Part shown: piece after piece, positions 21,782 to 30,698 of the stretch
Layout: each line of letters begins with the position of its first letter
Position numbering within the stretch: position 1 is the stretch's first letter
NCBI RefSeq assembly: GCF_002994615.1
Contig: NZ_PVNK01000091.1
Location: 1 to 32,748, forward strand
Reading direction: 5' to 3'
Origin: Enhygromyxa salina
Lineage (GTDB): Bacteria; Myxococcota_A; Polyangia; Nannocystales; Nannocystaceae
DNA: 32,748 nt
The notes under the pieces: model-generated
The model's input: the letters and a program-made list of their open reading frames with translations, nothing else
What the model was told of the DNA's origin: nothing
The model's database searches: none
Translations under genes and position numbers: made by a program

Positions 21782-23404
21782 ATGACGAACCAGCCGAAGG
21801 ACCCAAGCGCGACCGGCCCGGACCTGACGGGCACGGTGCTCTCGGGTCGCTATCGGATCATCCAAAAGCTCGGCGCGGGCGGCATGGGCTCGGTCTACCT
21901 GGCCGAGCACACCACGATCCGCAAGAAGCTGGCCGTCAAGGTGCTGAGCTCGAAGTACACGGCGCGGCCTGACCTCGTCGAGCGCTTCTTGCGGGAGGCC
22001 CGCGCGACCTCGATGATCTCGCAGCAGAACGTGATCGAGATCAGCGACTTCGGCGACACGCCCGACGGCTCGGTGTTCTTCGTCATGGAGCACCTCGTCG
22101 GTGAGGATCTGCGGACCCTGCTCAAGCGAGACAAGCGCGTGCCCTGGCCGCGGGTCCGCCACCTGATCGTGCAGGTCTGCCGCGCGCTCGAGGCCGCCCA
22201 CGCCGCGGGCATCGTCCACCGCGACATGAAGCCGGACAATTGTTTTCGCATCACCCGCGGCGACGACCCCGACTTCGTCAAGGTCCTCGATTTTGGCATC
22301 GCGAAGGTCCAAAACGTCGAGGACGACGGCAAGGGCCTGACCAAGACCGGGATGATCTTCGGGACCGCCAACTACATGTCGCCCGAGCAGGCCCAGGGCA
22401 ATTCGAACGACCTGCGCGTCGACGTCTACGCCGTCGGCATCATCATGTACGAGCTCCTGTGTGGCCGGGTGCCGTTTCGGAGCAAGAACATGGCCCAGAC
22501 GCTGGCCAAGCACATCTTCAACGCGCCCAAGCCCCCGCGCGAGCGGGCGCCCGACGCCGAGATCCCAGCCGAGGCCGAGGCGATCGTGCTCAAGGCCCTG
22601 CAAAAGGATCCGGCGCTGCGCTTTCAGACGATGACCGAGATGATCGCCGCGATCGAGGCGGTCGGCACGGGGGCCGCGGCGGTCGCGGTGGTCGACGAGG
22701 ACATCGCGCGGCCCGACACCTCGGCCTCGATGTCCTTCGCGGGCGCGAGGCCGCCGCCACCGACGACGGCGCCGCCTCCGAGCGCCGCCGTCGACGAGCC
22801 GCCCGCGAGCCTGGTGCCGCTGTGGATCGGCCTCGGCGGGCTCGTTGTCGCGGCCGGGCTCGGGGCCTTCGTCGCCTTCGGTGGGCTCGACGAAGGGGAG
22901 GGCGAGGACGACGAGCAGGAGCTCGCCGCGGCCGAGCCCAGCGAGCCCCCGGGACAGTCGGCTGAGGCCGCTGAGGCCGCGGGGGTCGAGGAGGCCGCGG
23001 GGGTCGAGGAGGTCGAGGGGGTTGGGGCCGAGCCGGCCGTCGAGGCTGGGCCCGCGCCCGAGGACGAAGCGCCCGAGATCTCCAAGATCTTGTTCGACAC
23101 CAACGTGTCCGCGCAGGTGCTCGGCGCCGTCGACCGAGCGGTCTACGGCCACACCAACGACGAGGCCGGGGTCGAGCTGCCGTGGTCGGACCGCCCGATC
23201 GCGCTGATCCTCGTCGCCGAGGGCTACGCCGAGCTCGAGATCGAGGTCGTGCCCAACCACGAGACCAAGCGCTTCGCCTACGAGCTCGCCAGGAAGGGCG
23301 GGGGGGGCAAGAAAAAGGGCAAGAAGAAGCGCGAGGGCAACGAGAACCAGCTGCCGCCCCAAGGTGGCGACAGCGAGGTCAAGAACCCCTTTCTCAACAA
23401 GTAG
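21782..23404 (+). CDS. Transmembrane Ser/Thr protein kinase (PknB-like)
   Basis: A 540-residue Hanks-type kinase with all catalytic residues: glycine loop LGAGGMGSVY (30-39), Lys53 (AVKVL), Glu72, HRDMKPDN (146-153) with catalytic Asp148, DFG (170-172) and GTANYMSPEQ (194-203). This is the active RD type. A Pro/Ala-rich linker leads to one transmembrane helix (about 344-368), then an acidic Glu/Ala stretch and a small extracytoplasmic domain (about 430-505) ending in a Gly/Lys-rich tail (GGGGKKKGKKKREG). The C-terminal domain shows SWSDRPIALILVAEGYAELEIEV-like beta strands, similar to PEGA-type domains. It starts 13 bp after the channel gene, so it is probably co-transcribed and may phosphorylate the channel's cytoplasmic parts or respond to ion flux. 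The target is unknown. Confidence 0.92.
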   Translation: MTNQPKDPSATGPDLTGTVLSGRYRIIQKLGAGGMGSVYLAEHTTIRKKLAVKVLSSKYTARPDLVERFLREARATSMISQQNVIEISDFGDTPDGSVFFVMEHLVGEDLRTLLKRDKRVPWPRVRHLIVQVCRALEAAHAAGIVHRDMKPDNCFRITRGDDPDFVKVLDFGIAKVQNVEDDGKGLTKTGMIFGTANYMSPEQAQGNSNDLRVDVYAVGIIMYELLCGRVPFRSKNMAQTLAKHIFNAPKPPRERAPDAEIPAEAEAIVLKALQKDPALRFQTMTEMIAAIEAVGTGAAAVAVVDEDIARPDTSASMSFAGARPPPPTTAPPPSAAVDEPPASLVPLWIGLGGLVVAAGLGAFVAFGGLDEGEGEDDEQELAAAEPSEPPGQSAEAAEAAGVEEAAGVEEVEGVGAEPAVEAGPAPEDEAPEISKILFDTNVSAQVLGAVDRAVYGHTNDEAGVELPWSDRPIALILVAEGYAELEIEVVPNHETKRFAYELARKGGGGKKKGKKKREGNENQLPPQGGDSEVKNPFLNK

Positions 23405-23679
23405 GGCTGCTGGGTTGTCGGCGAGATCTGGCTTGGCCAGAAACTGCCAATTCGCCACTGGCCACTACTGACCAAAATGGCTAGGCCCTTCGATCGAGGG
23501 CTGGGTCAGAAGGCCATGTCGGGCCGACCCGTGCAGCTCAAAATTGCCGAGTAGACCAGTTCTGAGGCTGTTTCGGGCCGCTTCTCAGCCAAATTCGCGC
23601 GCCGCCGGACTGAAGATCTGGCCAGTTTATCGATTTGAAAAATCTGTGAAGCAACGTACTTGAATAGGGAGGTCCAATC
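23405..23679. promoter_or_regulatory. AT-richer intergenic region after the channel operon
   Basis: A 275-bp gap with visibly lower GC than its neighbours and no supported gene. Two inverted repeats could end the upstream transcript: TGGCCAG/CTGGCCA (23434-23440 with 23458-23464) and GCCCT/AGGGC (23485-23489 with 23497-23501) around CGATCG; neither is followed by a U-tract. The A/T-rich right end (TTGAAA at 23635-23640) probably carries the promoter of the next gene, though I cannot see a convincing -10. A strong GGGAGG site is 7 bases before the next ATG. Confidence 0.45.
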
Positions 23680-24696
23680 ATGGCGCAGCAACACGAATCT
23701 CAGAAGATCCTCGCTCGGGTGGGCGCCGCCGCCGCTGCGATCGACCCCCGTCCCTACGAAGCCGCGCTCGGAGCCGTGCCCCATCTGGTCACCGCGATGC
23801 GCGAGCTGGTGACGCTCGCAACCGACTCGCTCCTGGCCGTGATTCGTGCCACCGAGGTCATGGAGGCCGATCCTTCGCAGACCCTCGAAGAGGCGCCCTC
23901 GCCGATCGCCGACCTCGCGTTCATGGCTCACTGGGAGCTGCGCCAGCAGGCCAAGCGCCTGCGCACGACGGGGTCGCGGGACCCCTGGCTGCTGATCGCC
24001 GACTGCGATGCGCTGCGCCAGCACGTGATCAACTCGATGGTCCAGGTCGAGCGGGTCCTGTGCAGCGAGACCGGGCTGAGGCCGAAGCTGTCTCGCTTCT
24101 GCGAGTCCGATCTCGAGACCGCGCTCGAGACTCGCCGCGAGTACATGAGCTTCATCCGCGGCATCCGGTCGATCGACGCCCGGCTCAATGACGGACAGCT
24201 CGATCTCGCCGGCGCCCTGCGCCTCGGCGCGGCGGGCATGGCGGTCCTGTTCGGCCAGGCGATCTTCCACGAGCTCCGGCTCACCGATCGCCAGCAGCTG
24301 TGCTCGCTCCAGGGGCGGATCCTCGACAGCCTCGGCGCCGACGTGTTCGATGAGGTCAGCGCGCGACGTCTGTGGCTCGACGTGTTCGCCTGTGTTCAGC
24401 TGCTCGCCCAGGTCCACGCACGGCTCGCGTTGGTCGAGCACGACTTCAACTTCGTCGCCGAGCTGCTCGCGGGGGAGCGCGAGCAGCTCGGCGAGTCGCA
24501 GCTCGCTGCGCTCGACCAGCTCGAGGGCCGCGAGCCGGAGCTCGACCGGCTCCTCGCTGATGGCGTCCGGACCCTCAGCGCGCTGCGGCCGAGCCTCGTC
24601 GCGCTCCACGATCGCTTGGCGCAGACGCTCGGGCGGCCGAGCCTCCAGGCGCCCGGGGCCGACAGCGCGACGATGGCCCGCGCGGTCTGGGGCTGA
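23680..24696 (+). CDS. Helical protein of unknown function
   Basis: A 338-residue protein that I do not recognise. It looks soluble and almost wholly alpha-helical, rich in Leu, Ala, Arg and Glu, without signal peptide, transmembrane helix or obvious catalytic motif. Segments with heptad-like patterns occur in the C-terminal half (about 240-300, FNFVAELLAGEREQLGESQLAALDQLEGREPELDRLL), suggesting helical bundles or coiled coil. The start is well supported: GGGAGG lies 7 bases before the ATG. It has its own promoter region upstream and converges with the TPM gene, 23 bp away. No functional link to the channel operon or to the minus-strand genes can be claimed. Confidence 0.8.
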   Translation: MAQQHESQKILARVGAAAAAIDPRPYEAALGAVPHLVTAMRELVTLATDSLLAVIRATEVMEADPSQTLEEAPSPIADLAFMAHWELRQQAKRLRTTGSRDPWLLIADCDALRQHVINSMVQVERVLCSETGLRPKLSRFCESDLETALETRREYMSFIRGIRSIDARLNDGQLDLAGALRLGAAGMAVLFGQAIFHELRLTDRQQLCSLQGRILDSLGADVFDEVSARRLWLDVFACVQLLAQVHARLALVEHDFNFVAELLAGEREQLGESQLAALDQLEGREPELDRLLADGVRTLSALRPSLVALHDRLAQTLGRPSLQAPGADSATMARAVWG

Positions 24697-24719
24697 AGGT
24701 CGACGGGAGCCGGCTGAAC

Positions 24720-25475
24720 TCAGCCGCTCGCGCCACCGCCTCCGGAGCTGCCGCCTCCACCCATGCCGCCGCCGCTGCGGCCGCCACCGCCACCTCGGCC
24801 GCCGCTGCGCAGAAGCACCAGGACGACCCAGAACAGGACCCTGCGAAAGCCAGGAAAAATGATCGCCAGCACGATCACCACCACCAGGATCAGACCAAGC
24901 GCGATCTGCTGAAACAGGGTCAGCTCGACCGCCTCATCGGCCCTCGCGGTCGGTGGACCGCGAGGGCCCGCGGTCCCGGTCAAGGTCTCGGTGATCGCTC
25001 GGGTCCCGACCGAGGTCGCCTCGTACCACCTGCCCGCGACGACCAGCGGCTTGATCTGCTCACGGATGATCCGGCCGGACTCGAGGTCGGTGAGCTCGCC
25101 ACCGACGCCCTCGCCCGTCTCGATGCGCACGCGCTGCTCGGCCACGGCGAGGACCAAGAGCACGCCGTCGTCGCGGCTCGCGTCGCCGACGCCCCAGGTA
25201 TTGAAGGTGTCGTAGGCGACGTCCTCGATCGGCTCGCCGTCGAGCGAGGGGAGGATCAGCACGGCGAGGTCGTAGCCGTGGTCTCGCCGGACCTGAGACA
25301 GCTCGGCCTCGAGGCTCTGGGCCTCGCCAGGGTCTAGGACCTTGGCGAGGTCGTTGACGTGGCCACGCGGCGCCGGCGGCTGGTAGGCCAGGGCGCCCGC
25401 GCCGAGCTGTCCGACGCCGAGCCAGATGAGGACGCCAAGGAGCGCCCCAAGGAGGCCGCGAGCCCAGCGAGGCAA
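24720..25475 (-). CDS. TPM-domain (YgcG-like) membrane protein
   Basis: A 251-residue protein with a signal-like hydrophobic N-terminus (about 7-30), a TPM domain (about 38-165) and a transmembrane region (about 183-222) followed by a Gly/Ser-rich tail (GGGGRSGGGMGGGGSSGGGG). The TPM domain shows GHVNDLAKVLDPGEAQSLEAEL, DLAVLILPSLDGEPIEDVA, the hallmark WGVGDASRDDGVLLVLA and RIETGEGVGGELTD. Some TPM domains are acid phosphatases or chaperones, for example in photosystem II repair; most bacterial YgcG-type proteins are uncharacterised. The start is TTG at 25475, just 3 bp after the lemA-like gene; the pairing of LemA and TPM/YgcG is a common conserved operon, so they probably work together at the membrane. 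Confidence 0.9.
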   Translation of the reverse strand: MPRWARGLLGALLGVLIWLGVGQLGAGALAYQPPAPRGHVNDLAKVLDPGEAQSLEAELSQVRRDHGYDLAVLILPSLDGEPIEDVAYDTFNTWGVGDASRDDGVLLVLAVAEQRVRIETGEGVGGELTDLESGRIIREQIKPLVVAGRWYEATSVGTRAITETLTGTAGPRGPPTARADEAVELTLFQQIALGLILVVVIVLAIIFPGFRRVLFWVVLVLLRSGGRGGGGGRSGGGMGGGGSSGGGGASG

Positions 25476-25478
25476 GGG

Positions 25479-26123
25479 CTAAAACTCCACCTTGGGCGGC
25501 TCACCCTGGGCGGCCGCGCCAGCTTCGAAGTACACCCGGGGCTCGAAGGGCTTTCCGGTCAGCTTGTTGACCGCGCTGCCCTTCACCTGCATCAGCGTGG
25601 TGTTGTACTGGCGAACGGCCTTGTTGTACTCCTCGCGGGAGCGGAGGATCCGGTTCTCCGTGCCCTCGAGCTGAACCTGCAAGTCTTTGAAGGCCGCGTT
25701 GGCCTTGAGGTCGGGGTAGCTCTCTTGAACCATCATCAGGCGCGAGAGCGCGGAGTTGAGCTCGCCCTCGGCCGCCTGGAGCTGCTTCATCTTCTCGGGG
25801 TCGGAGAGGTCCTCGGCGCTGAGCTGAATGCTGGTCGCCTTCGATCGCGCCGAGATCACCGCCGCGAGGGTCTCTTGTTCGTGTGCGGCCGAGGCTTTGA
25901 CGGTCTCGACGAGGTTGGGGATCAGGTCGTAGCGGCGCTGGAGCTGGGCTTGGACGTTTGCCCAGGCCTCTTCGGTGCCCTGGTAGTCCGAGACCAGCTG
26001 GTCGTACTTGCTGCACGAGGGGAGCAGCACCAACACCAGCGCCATCACGGCAGCCCACAAGCGCAGGGCTGGGTGATGGCGAAGCAAACGAGACAGGGGG
26101 GGAGGCAGCGCGTCTTCGGTCAT
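25479..26123 (-). CDS. lemA: LemA family lipoprotein
   Basis: A 214-residue LemA-family protein. After a basic N-terminus comes a hydrophobic segment (about 20-35) ending LLPSC, so Cys37 may be lipidated. The family core follows: SDYQGTEEAWANVQAQLQRRYDLIPNLVETVKA, then the long helical stretch SARSKATSIQLS, ELNSALSRLMMVQESYPDLKANAAFKDLQVQLEGTENRI and EEYNKAVRQYNTTL. LemA proteins have one membrane anchor and a helical bundle; their function is unclear, though they often pair with TPM proteins. ATG 26123 (MTEDALPP) gives a compact N-terminus; in-frame starts further upstream are possible but less typical. Confidence 0.92.
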   Translation of the reverse strand: MTEDALPPPLSRLLRHHPALRLWAAVMALVLVLLPSCSKYDQLVSDYQGTEEAWANVQAQLQRRYDLIPNLVETVKASAAHEQETLAAVISARSKATSIQLSAEDLSDPEKMKQLQAAEGELNSALSRLMMVQESYPDLKANAAFKDLQVQLEGTENRILRSREEYNKAVRQYNTTLMQVKGSAVNKLTGKPFEPRVYFEAGAAAQGEPPKVEF

Positions 26124-26217
26124 CCGGGCCAGCATAACGAGATCTTCGCCGAGCTGTTCCAGGCTCTCGGGGTGCAACACGCGCGCGCGCTGGAGCCCAG
26201 ACGGGGCCCGCGCTCGG

Positions 26218-27465
26218 TCAAGAGAGCCGGCCGATGCGATCGATCGCCTCGGTCACGGCCGCGGGGGCCTCGGACGCGTAGCACAGGCGAAAGAAGCCGG
26301 GCTCGACGATGCGACAGGCCGATCCCGGCGTCAGGTTGACCCTGGCCTCGTCGACGATCCGCCGCCACAGCCTGGCCTCGCCCGCCCAGCTTTGCTCGTC
26401 GAGCTTGGCCCGCAGATCACAGATCAAGAAGAAGCCGGCCTCTGCGGGGAGGTGGGGGATCTGGTGGCGGTCGAGGGCCGCGGTGACCCGGGCGTAGGCC
26501 TGGCCGAGGCGCGCGCGCATCTGCCTCAGGTAGGGGTCGACGAAGGCCGTGTCCGCGATGAGCTGCCCGAGCAAGTACTGGGTGTCGCCCGAGCAGGCCG
26601 CCCAGTAGGCGAGCGCGTCGACGGCCTGCAGCACGCCCTCGTTCTCGCTCAACAACACGCCGCAGCGCAGACCGCTGGCCCCGAAGTCCTTCGAGAAGGC
26701 CCACACGAGGTGGACCAGCTGCCCGAGCGAGGGCCGCAGCGAGGCGGCGCTGACGAAGGGCCGGGGGCCGAACACCGACAAGGCATAGACCTCGTCAAAG
26801 ACCACGTGCACGCCGACGCGCTCGGCCCAGTCGAGCACCTCGAGGAGCTCTTCGCGGCCGTAGACCCGGCCGAGCGGGTTGTTCGGGGTCGTGAACAGCA
26901 GCGCCTTGACGGGGCAGGGCGCGGACGCGAGCGCGCGGTCGAGGGCCTGGGTCGTGAGCCGGAAGCCCTCGGCGCTGGTGCAGTGAACCGGGACGATGCG
27001 CAGCTCGTCGCGGGTCTCGAGGTCGGACCAAAAGCCCGCGTAGCTCGGCGTCGGAACCAGCACGCCCTCGCCTGGATCCGCGAGGGCGTAGAACAGCTGC
27101 TCGAGCACGGCCCCGGCCCCGGCGAGCACGGCGAGCTGCTCGGGCTCGACCGCGCGGCCGAGGAAGGTCCGGCCCATGAACGCCGCGAGCTGCTCACGAA
27201 AGGGCTGCGCGCCGACCATCGCGTCGTAGCCGAGCACGCGCGCGGGCACGTCGCGGTAGGACGCGAGCTGGGGCACGAGCAGGTCCCACATCGAGCGGTT
27301 CTCGGCGACGCACAGGCCGATGTAGCCGTCGGGCCGCTCGCTCGGGTGCCAGGCGTCGTCGCCGTGGGTGAAGTGCTCGAGGATGTAGGGGGCGAGCGGA
27401 GAGCTCGAGACCAGGCGCTGGCCGCGGGCGGACAGCTGGTGGGGGCTGGGTGCGTCAGGCGACAT
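26218..27465 (-). CDS. PLP-dependent aminotransferase, ACC-synthase-like
   Basis: A 415-residue fold-type I aminotransferase of class I/II. It has GYIGLCVAENRSMWDLLVPQL near the N-terminus, as in the ACC-synthase-like subgroup, AGAGAVLEQLFYALADPGEGVLVPTPSYAGF for cofactor phosphate binding and aromatic stacking, TTPNNPLGRVY, VVFDEVYALSVF with the Asp that pairs with the pyridine nitrogen, SKDFGASGLRCG with Schiff-base Lys259, and FFRLCYA with the substrate-carboxylate Arg. The exact amino acid is unknown; 1-aminocyclopropane-1-carboxylate synthase or an alanine/aromatic transaminase are options. ATG 27465 is chosen because the frame upstream overlaps the KGGVGR gene's coding end. It follows that gene by 16 bp, but a link to its function is not evident. 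Confidence 0.9.
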   Translation of the reverse strand: MSPDAPSPHQLSARGQRLVSSSPLAPYILEHFTHGDDAWHPSERPDGYIGLCVAENRSMWDLLVPQLASYRDVPARVLGYDAMVGAQPFREQLAAFMGRTFLGRAVEPEQLAVLAGAGAVLEQLFYALADPGEGVLVPTPSYAGFWSDLETRDELRIVPVHCTSAEGFRLTTQALDRALASAPCPVKALLFTTPNNPLGRVYGREELLEVLDWAERVGVHVVFDEVYALSVFGPRPFVSAASLRPSLGQLVHLVWAFSKDFGASGLRCGVLLSENEGVLQAVDALAYWAACSGDTQYLLGQLIADTAFVDPYLRQMRARLGQAYARVTAALDRHQIPHLPAEAGFFLICDLRAKLDEQSWAGEARLWRRIVDEARVNLTPGSACRIVEPGFFRLCYASEAPAAVTEAIDRIGRLS

Positions 27466-27481
27466 CGGGCTCGACAGTTCG

Positions 27482-30061
27482 TTAGCGAATGGACGGCGAG
27501 TCTGGAGTGGGCAGATCGGGCGTGTCTCCGCTGCAGCGTAGCTGGGCCTCGTAGGCCTCCGGCGTCTGGAGGCTGGTGCCGGCCTTCTCGGCCTTCTGGA
27601 CCCACTCGCAGTACTCGTCATCGCTGCCGATGAAGCCGTAGATGTCGACCAGCTGACCTGCGAGCCGGCCGCGCTCGGCCTCGGAGGTGGCGTTGTCGTA
27701 GGCCTGCTTGCAGATCTTCTCTGCTGCGCGCGGGTTCTTGGCGATGAGGTTGCCGTCGCAGCCGCTCACGGAGTCTTTGGGGGTGCTGGTCTGGGAGATG
27801 GCGAGCACGGCGTCCTCGCACCACGAGAAGGTCAAGGGCAGCCTGACGCCGTCGGTGCGCTCGATCTCGATGGCCACGTCGCCCTCGCAGCGGCTGCGGG
27901 TCTCGCTGACCGCCCACTTGGTGCCGGAGTTGTCGGACGACTTGGGGTCGCTGTCGGGAAACGAGTAGCGCACGCTGCGAATCTCGCTGAGGACCTCCTC
28001 GGAGCCCTCGATGTTGATCCGGTAGGTCCGCTTGTTGCGCTTCTCGGTGTAGGTTCCGACGCCCTGGACCTTGTCGACCCACTTGGCGTGTTGGCTGCGC
28101 TGATCGAGGAGTTGGGTGATGAGCGCCGGGGCTTCGGGCCCCGTGGGGGGCTTGGTGGGCTTCTCGGCCTCGGTTGTCGTCGCGGGGATGAAGCGGACGA
28201 CCAGCTGATTGGTGCGTGGGTCGCGAACGACCCACCCGCGCAGGGCCGCGAAGCTGGCCCCGTCATAGTTGAGCTGCATGCTCGCGATGACGGGCGTGAC
28301 CTCGACGACCAGATCCTCGTCGTCGGCGATCGCGTGCAGCTGGCGAAAGTCTCGCTCGATCTCCTGTCGGTCGATGCCGCGGGACTCGGCGACCCCCCAG
28401 GCGGTGCTCAGCCACGCGGAGGTCTTGGTCGAGCCCGAGACCCGGCCCTGGACGCCGATCTCCATCGCGCGCTCGAGCTCGAGGGGGTCCTGGTCGGGCG
28501 TTGCGAGGGCCTCGAAGGGGGAGTAGCTGTAGCTCTTGATGCTCGCGGCGGTCGGATCGACCACGCCGATCGGCTGCTGGCTGACCGCTCGCAGCTGGGC
28601 CTCGACCGGCGCGAGCTGCCAGTCGGTCGTCCAGTTGCGGAGGTCGCCGCTCGTGTCGAGCGTCCCGAGCGCGAGGTCGCACTGCCAGGCGTCGACGAGC
28701 GGGGGCGCGGCGTCGGCATAAAAGGCCAGGTAGTCGAAGCGAACGTCGGCCCGCAGCTGCTGCGGGTCGAACAGCTTCGGGGTCGCGGCCTCCTCCGCGC
28801 CCGCCTCCTCGCCTTCGGTGTCTGCGGCCGGATCGCCGCTGCTGGTCTTGTTGATACTGTTGATGCGAGAGTCACGGGCCGAGGTCCACTGGTCGATCTT
28901 GACGGCCAGGAACACCGTCACGCCGAGCGCGAGCGCGCCCATGGCCACGCCACCCCAGACCATGGGCCCGCCCGACTTTGGCTGGATCCAGGTCTCGCTC
29001 CTTGCGTCCGGTAGCCTCCTTGTGTCCGATGCCCCCGGTGCCCTCGATGCCCCCGGTGCCCCTGGGACCCGAGCTTTCGCGGGCTGCGGCGCGTCGGTCT
29101 CGAGCACCTTGCGGGGCATCGGCGCGCAGTCGGAGATCATCTGGGCGAGGATCTCGAGCGGCGCGGTCATCTCGTAGCCCTTGTCGGTCCGCGCGGCGAG
29201 CTCCTCACCGTAGGCGAAGTAGGGCACGTAGGGCACGGACGCGTCGCGGAGGTACTTGAGCGCGTCGTCGCCGAAGCGCTCGGTGATCCGCGACGACACG
29301 AAGTAGGGCGCGAACAGCTCGACGGCCCTGGCCTCCCAGTCGCGCAGCTGGGCGATCTCGCTGACGTCCTTGCGCGAGGGCAAGAACAGGGCCTCGGGGC
29401 TGCGCGCGGTGATGTCGATCGCCGGGTTGTTGCCGGTGACCTCGCTCGCGATTCGCGCGATGCCGTCGAGGTTTTGGTGGTTGAACACGAACACCAGCAC
29501 GATGATGTCGGGCAGGTGCAGCGTACAGATGCCGCCGCTGTCGGTGATGCCCGTGCGGCTGTCGATCAGCACGACGTCACCGAGCTCGCCGAGCTGCACG
29601 CGCACGGCCTCGATCAGCTGGGCGCCGTTCCAGTTGCGGTAGAAGTCGTCCCAGTCAAAGCGGCTGACCCGGTCGACGTATTGCTCCGAGTCGCGCTGCT
29701 CCCCGGCCGAGATGAACTGGATCGAGCCGCCGTCTTCGAAGCGCTCGATGGTCCGGGCGAAGCGGCGAATGTCGAGATCTTGGGCGGAGATCATCGACTC
29801 TGACGGCGAGCGCGTCAGCATGTCCTTGTAGTTTGAGAAGTAGTCGATGACCCCGGCGCCCGCGTCGCCGTCGGAGATGCCGAAGTAGCGGTGGAGGCCC
29901 GGGGCCTCGAGGTCCCAGTCGACCGCGACGACCTTCAGGCCGTAGTCGCGGGCGAGGATCACCGCGACGTTGGCCAGCGCCATCGAGCGACCGACGCCAC
30001 CCTTGTAGGAGTAGAAGGTCGCGATCCGGCCGCGCGGGGCTTCGGTGGGGGGCGTGCTCAT
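27482..30061 (-). CDS. KGGVGR-type P-loop ATPase with transmembrane anchor
   Basis: An 859-residue protein. The N-terminal domain (about 10-300) is a MinD/ParA-like SIMIBI ATPase with the variant Walker A FYSYKGGVGRSMALAN (16-31): signature Lys20 is kept but the usual second lysine is Arg25. It continues with VVAVDWDLEAPG (45-56) and the Walker-B-like LIDSRTGITDSGG. This KGGVGR group is typical of large actinobacterial and myxobacterial signalling or conflict gene sets. A Pro/Ala linker and one transmembrane helix (about 367-389) follow, then a large C-terminal region of about 470 residues, presumably across the membrane, without a family I recognise. AGGAG lies 4 bases before ATG 30061. It is third in a tight series with a 209-residue protein and a four-TM protein and is likely part of one complex. 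Confidence 0.88.
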   Translation of the reverse strand: MSTPPTEAPRGRIATFYSYKGGVGRSMALANVAVILARDYGLKVVAVDWDLEAPGLHRYFGISDGDAGAGVIDYFSNYKDMLTRSPSESMISAQDLDIRRFARTIERFEDGGSIQFISAGEQRDSEQYVDRVSRFDWDDFYRNWNGAQLIEAVRVQLGELGDVVLIDSRTGITDSGGICTLHLPDIIVLVFVFNHQNLDGIARIASEVTGNNPAIDITARSPEALFLPSRKDVSEIAQLRDWEARAVELFAPYFVSSRITERFGDDALKYLRDASVPYVPYFAYGEELAARTDKGYEMTAPLEILAQMISDCAPMPRKVLETDAPQPAKARVPGAPGASRAPGASDTRRLPDARSETWIQPKSGGPMVWGGVAMGALALGVTVFLAVKIDQWTSARDSRINSINKTSSGDPAADTEGEEAGAEEAATPKLFDPQQLRADVRFDYLAFYADAAPPLVDAWQCDLALGTLDTSGDLRNWTTDWQLAPVEAQLRAVSQQPIGVVDPTAASIKSYSYSPFEALATPDQDPLELERAMEIGVQGRVSGSTKTSAWLSTAWGVAESRGIDRQEIERDFRQLHAIADDEDLVVEVTPVIASMQLNYDGASFAALRGWVVRDPRTNQLVVRFIPATTTEAEKPTKPPTGPEAPALITQLLDQRSQHAKWVDKVQGVGTYTEKRNKRTYRINIEGSEEVLSEIRSVRYSFPDSDPKSSDNSGTKWAVSETRSRCEGDVAIEIERTDGVRLPLTFSWCEDAVLAISQTSTPKDSVSGCDGNLIAKNPRAAEKICKQAYDNATSEAERGRLAGQLVDIYGFIGSDDEYCEWVQKAEKAGTSLQTPEAYEAQLRCSGDTPDLPTPDSPSIR

Positions 30062-30068
30062 CGGGCTC

Positions 30069-30698
30069 CTAGCGCAGGCGCGGGGTGCCGGGGAACGAGG
30101 GCGAGGTGATCCCGGCTCCAGCGAGGAGCGAGGCGACGGCGTCGACCTGGCTGGGGTTGGCGGCCGGTCGGCGGCGCGACTTGAGCCCGGCGAGGAAGCT
30201 CTTGAGGTAGCCCTCGGACGAGACATCCCACGCGCCCTCCTCGGGCGGCGCGAGGGTCAGCAGCGGCAGGTGTTCCTCGCACTTGGTGCGCAGTAGATCC
30301 TTCATGGTCTGGGACAGGCGCGGAGGGTAGATGACACAAAAACTGAGCTTGGCCCGTCGAATTACCGCTTCGAGGCGCCAGACGACGCCGGTCTGGTGAA
30401 TTTGGGCGACCACGCAGACCGGGTCGATCAGCAACAGCTCGACGTCGCGCACCAGGCGGTTGAGCGCGGCGGAGTCGCCCGTTCGGTAGAGATCCGCGGT
30501 CAGCGGGACCGGCAGCATGCCCGCGTCGGTCACGTACTCCCCGACCGATTTGCGCGCGAAGGGCTTCCAGTCGTCCGGCGACGAGCCGTAGAGGCTCGTG
30601 AGCAGCTTGACGTCGGACTTGGGCAGGCCGATCTCGGCGCTGGCGCGGTCGAGATCGTTGGCGCGCAGCGCCAGGACACACAGTTTAAGTCCGCTCAT
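30069..30698 (-). CDS. Uncharacterised partner protein of the KGGVGR ATPase
   Basis: A 209-residue soluble protein that I cannot assign. It looks like a mixed alpha/beta domain: LKLCVLALRAND at the start, a middle VELLLIDPVCVVAQI and LSFCVIYPPRLSQTMKDLL, and then LPLLTLAPP, a series of hydrophobic strands followed by helices as in a Rossmann-like or receiver/TIR-like fold. No catalytic residues can be named. The ATG is well supported: GGGAG is 7 bases upstream, and the ATG shares one base with the stop of the preceding membrane-protein gene (TGATG). It ends 7 bp before the KGGVGR ATPase start. This spacing implies a fixed ratio with both neighbours, so I infer it is a cytoplasmic subunit or effector of that membrane system. 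Confidence 0.78.
   Translation of the reverse strand: MSGLKLCVLALRANDLDRASAEIGLPKSDVKLLTSLYGSSPDDWKPFARKSVGEYVTDAGMLPVPLTADLYRTGDSAALNRLVRDVELLLIDPVCVVAQIHQTGVVWRLEAVIRRAKLSFCVIYPPRLSQTMKDLLRTKCEEHLPLLTLAPPEEGAWDVSSEGYLKSFLAGLKSRRRPAANPSQVDAVASLLAGAGITSPSFPGTPRLR

Noticed and set aside
21665..23458. Minus-strand open frame opposite the PknB-like kinase.
   Set aside because: Shadow of the kinase gene, which has a full set of kinase motifs.
26218..27465. Aminotransferase as a functional member of the KGGVGR system.
   Set aside because: Only proximity (16 bp) supports it; the ribosome site is weak and the enzyme is a generic PLP transaminase, so it is left as a separate gene.
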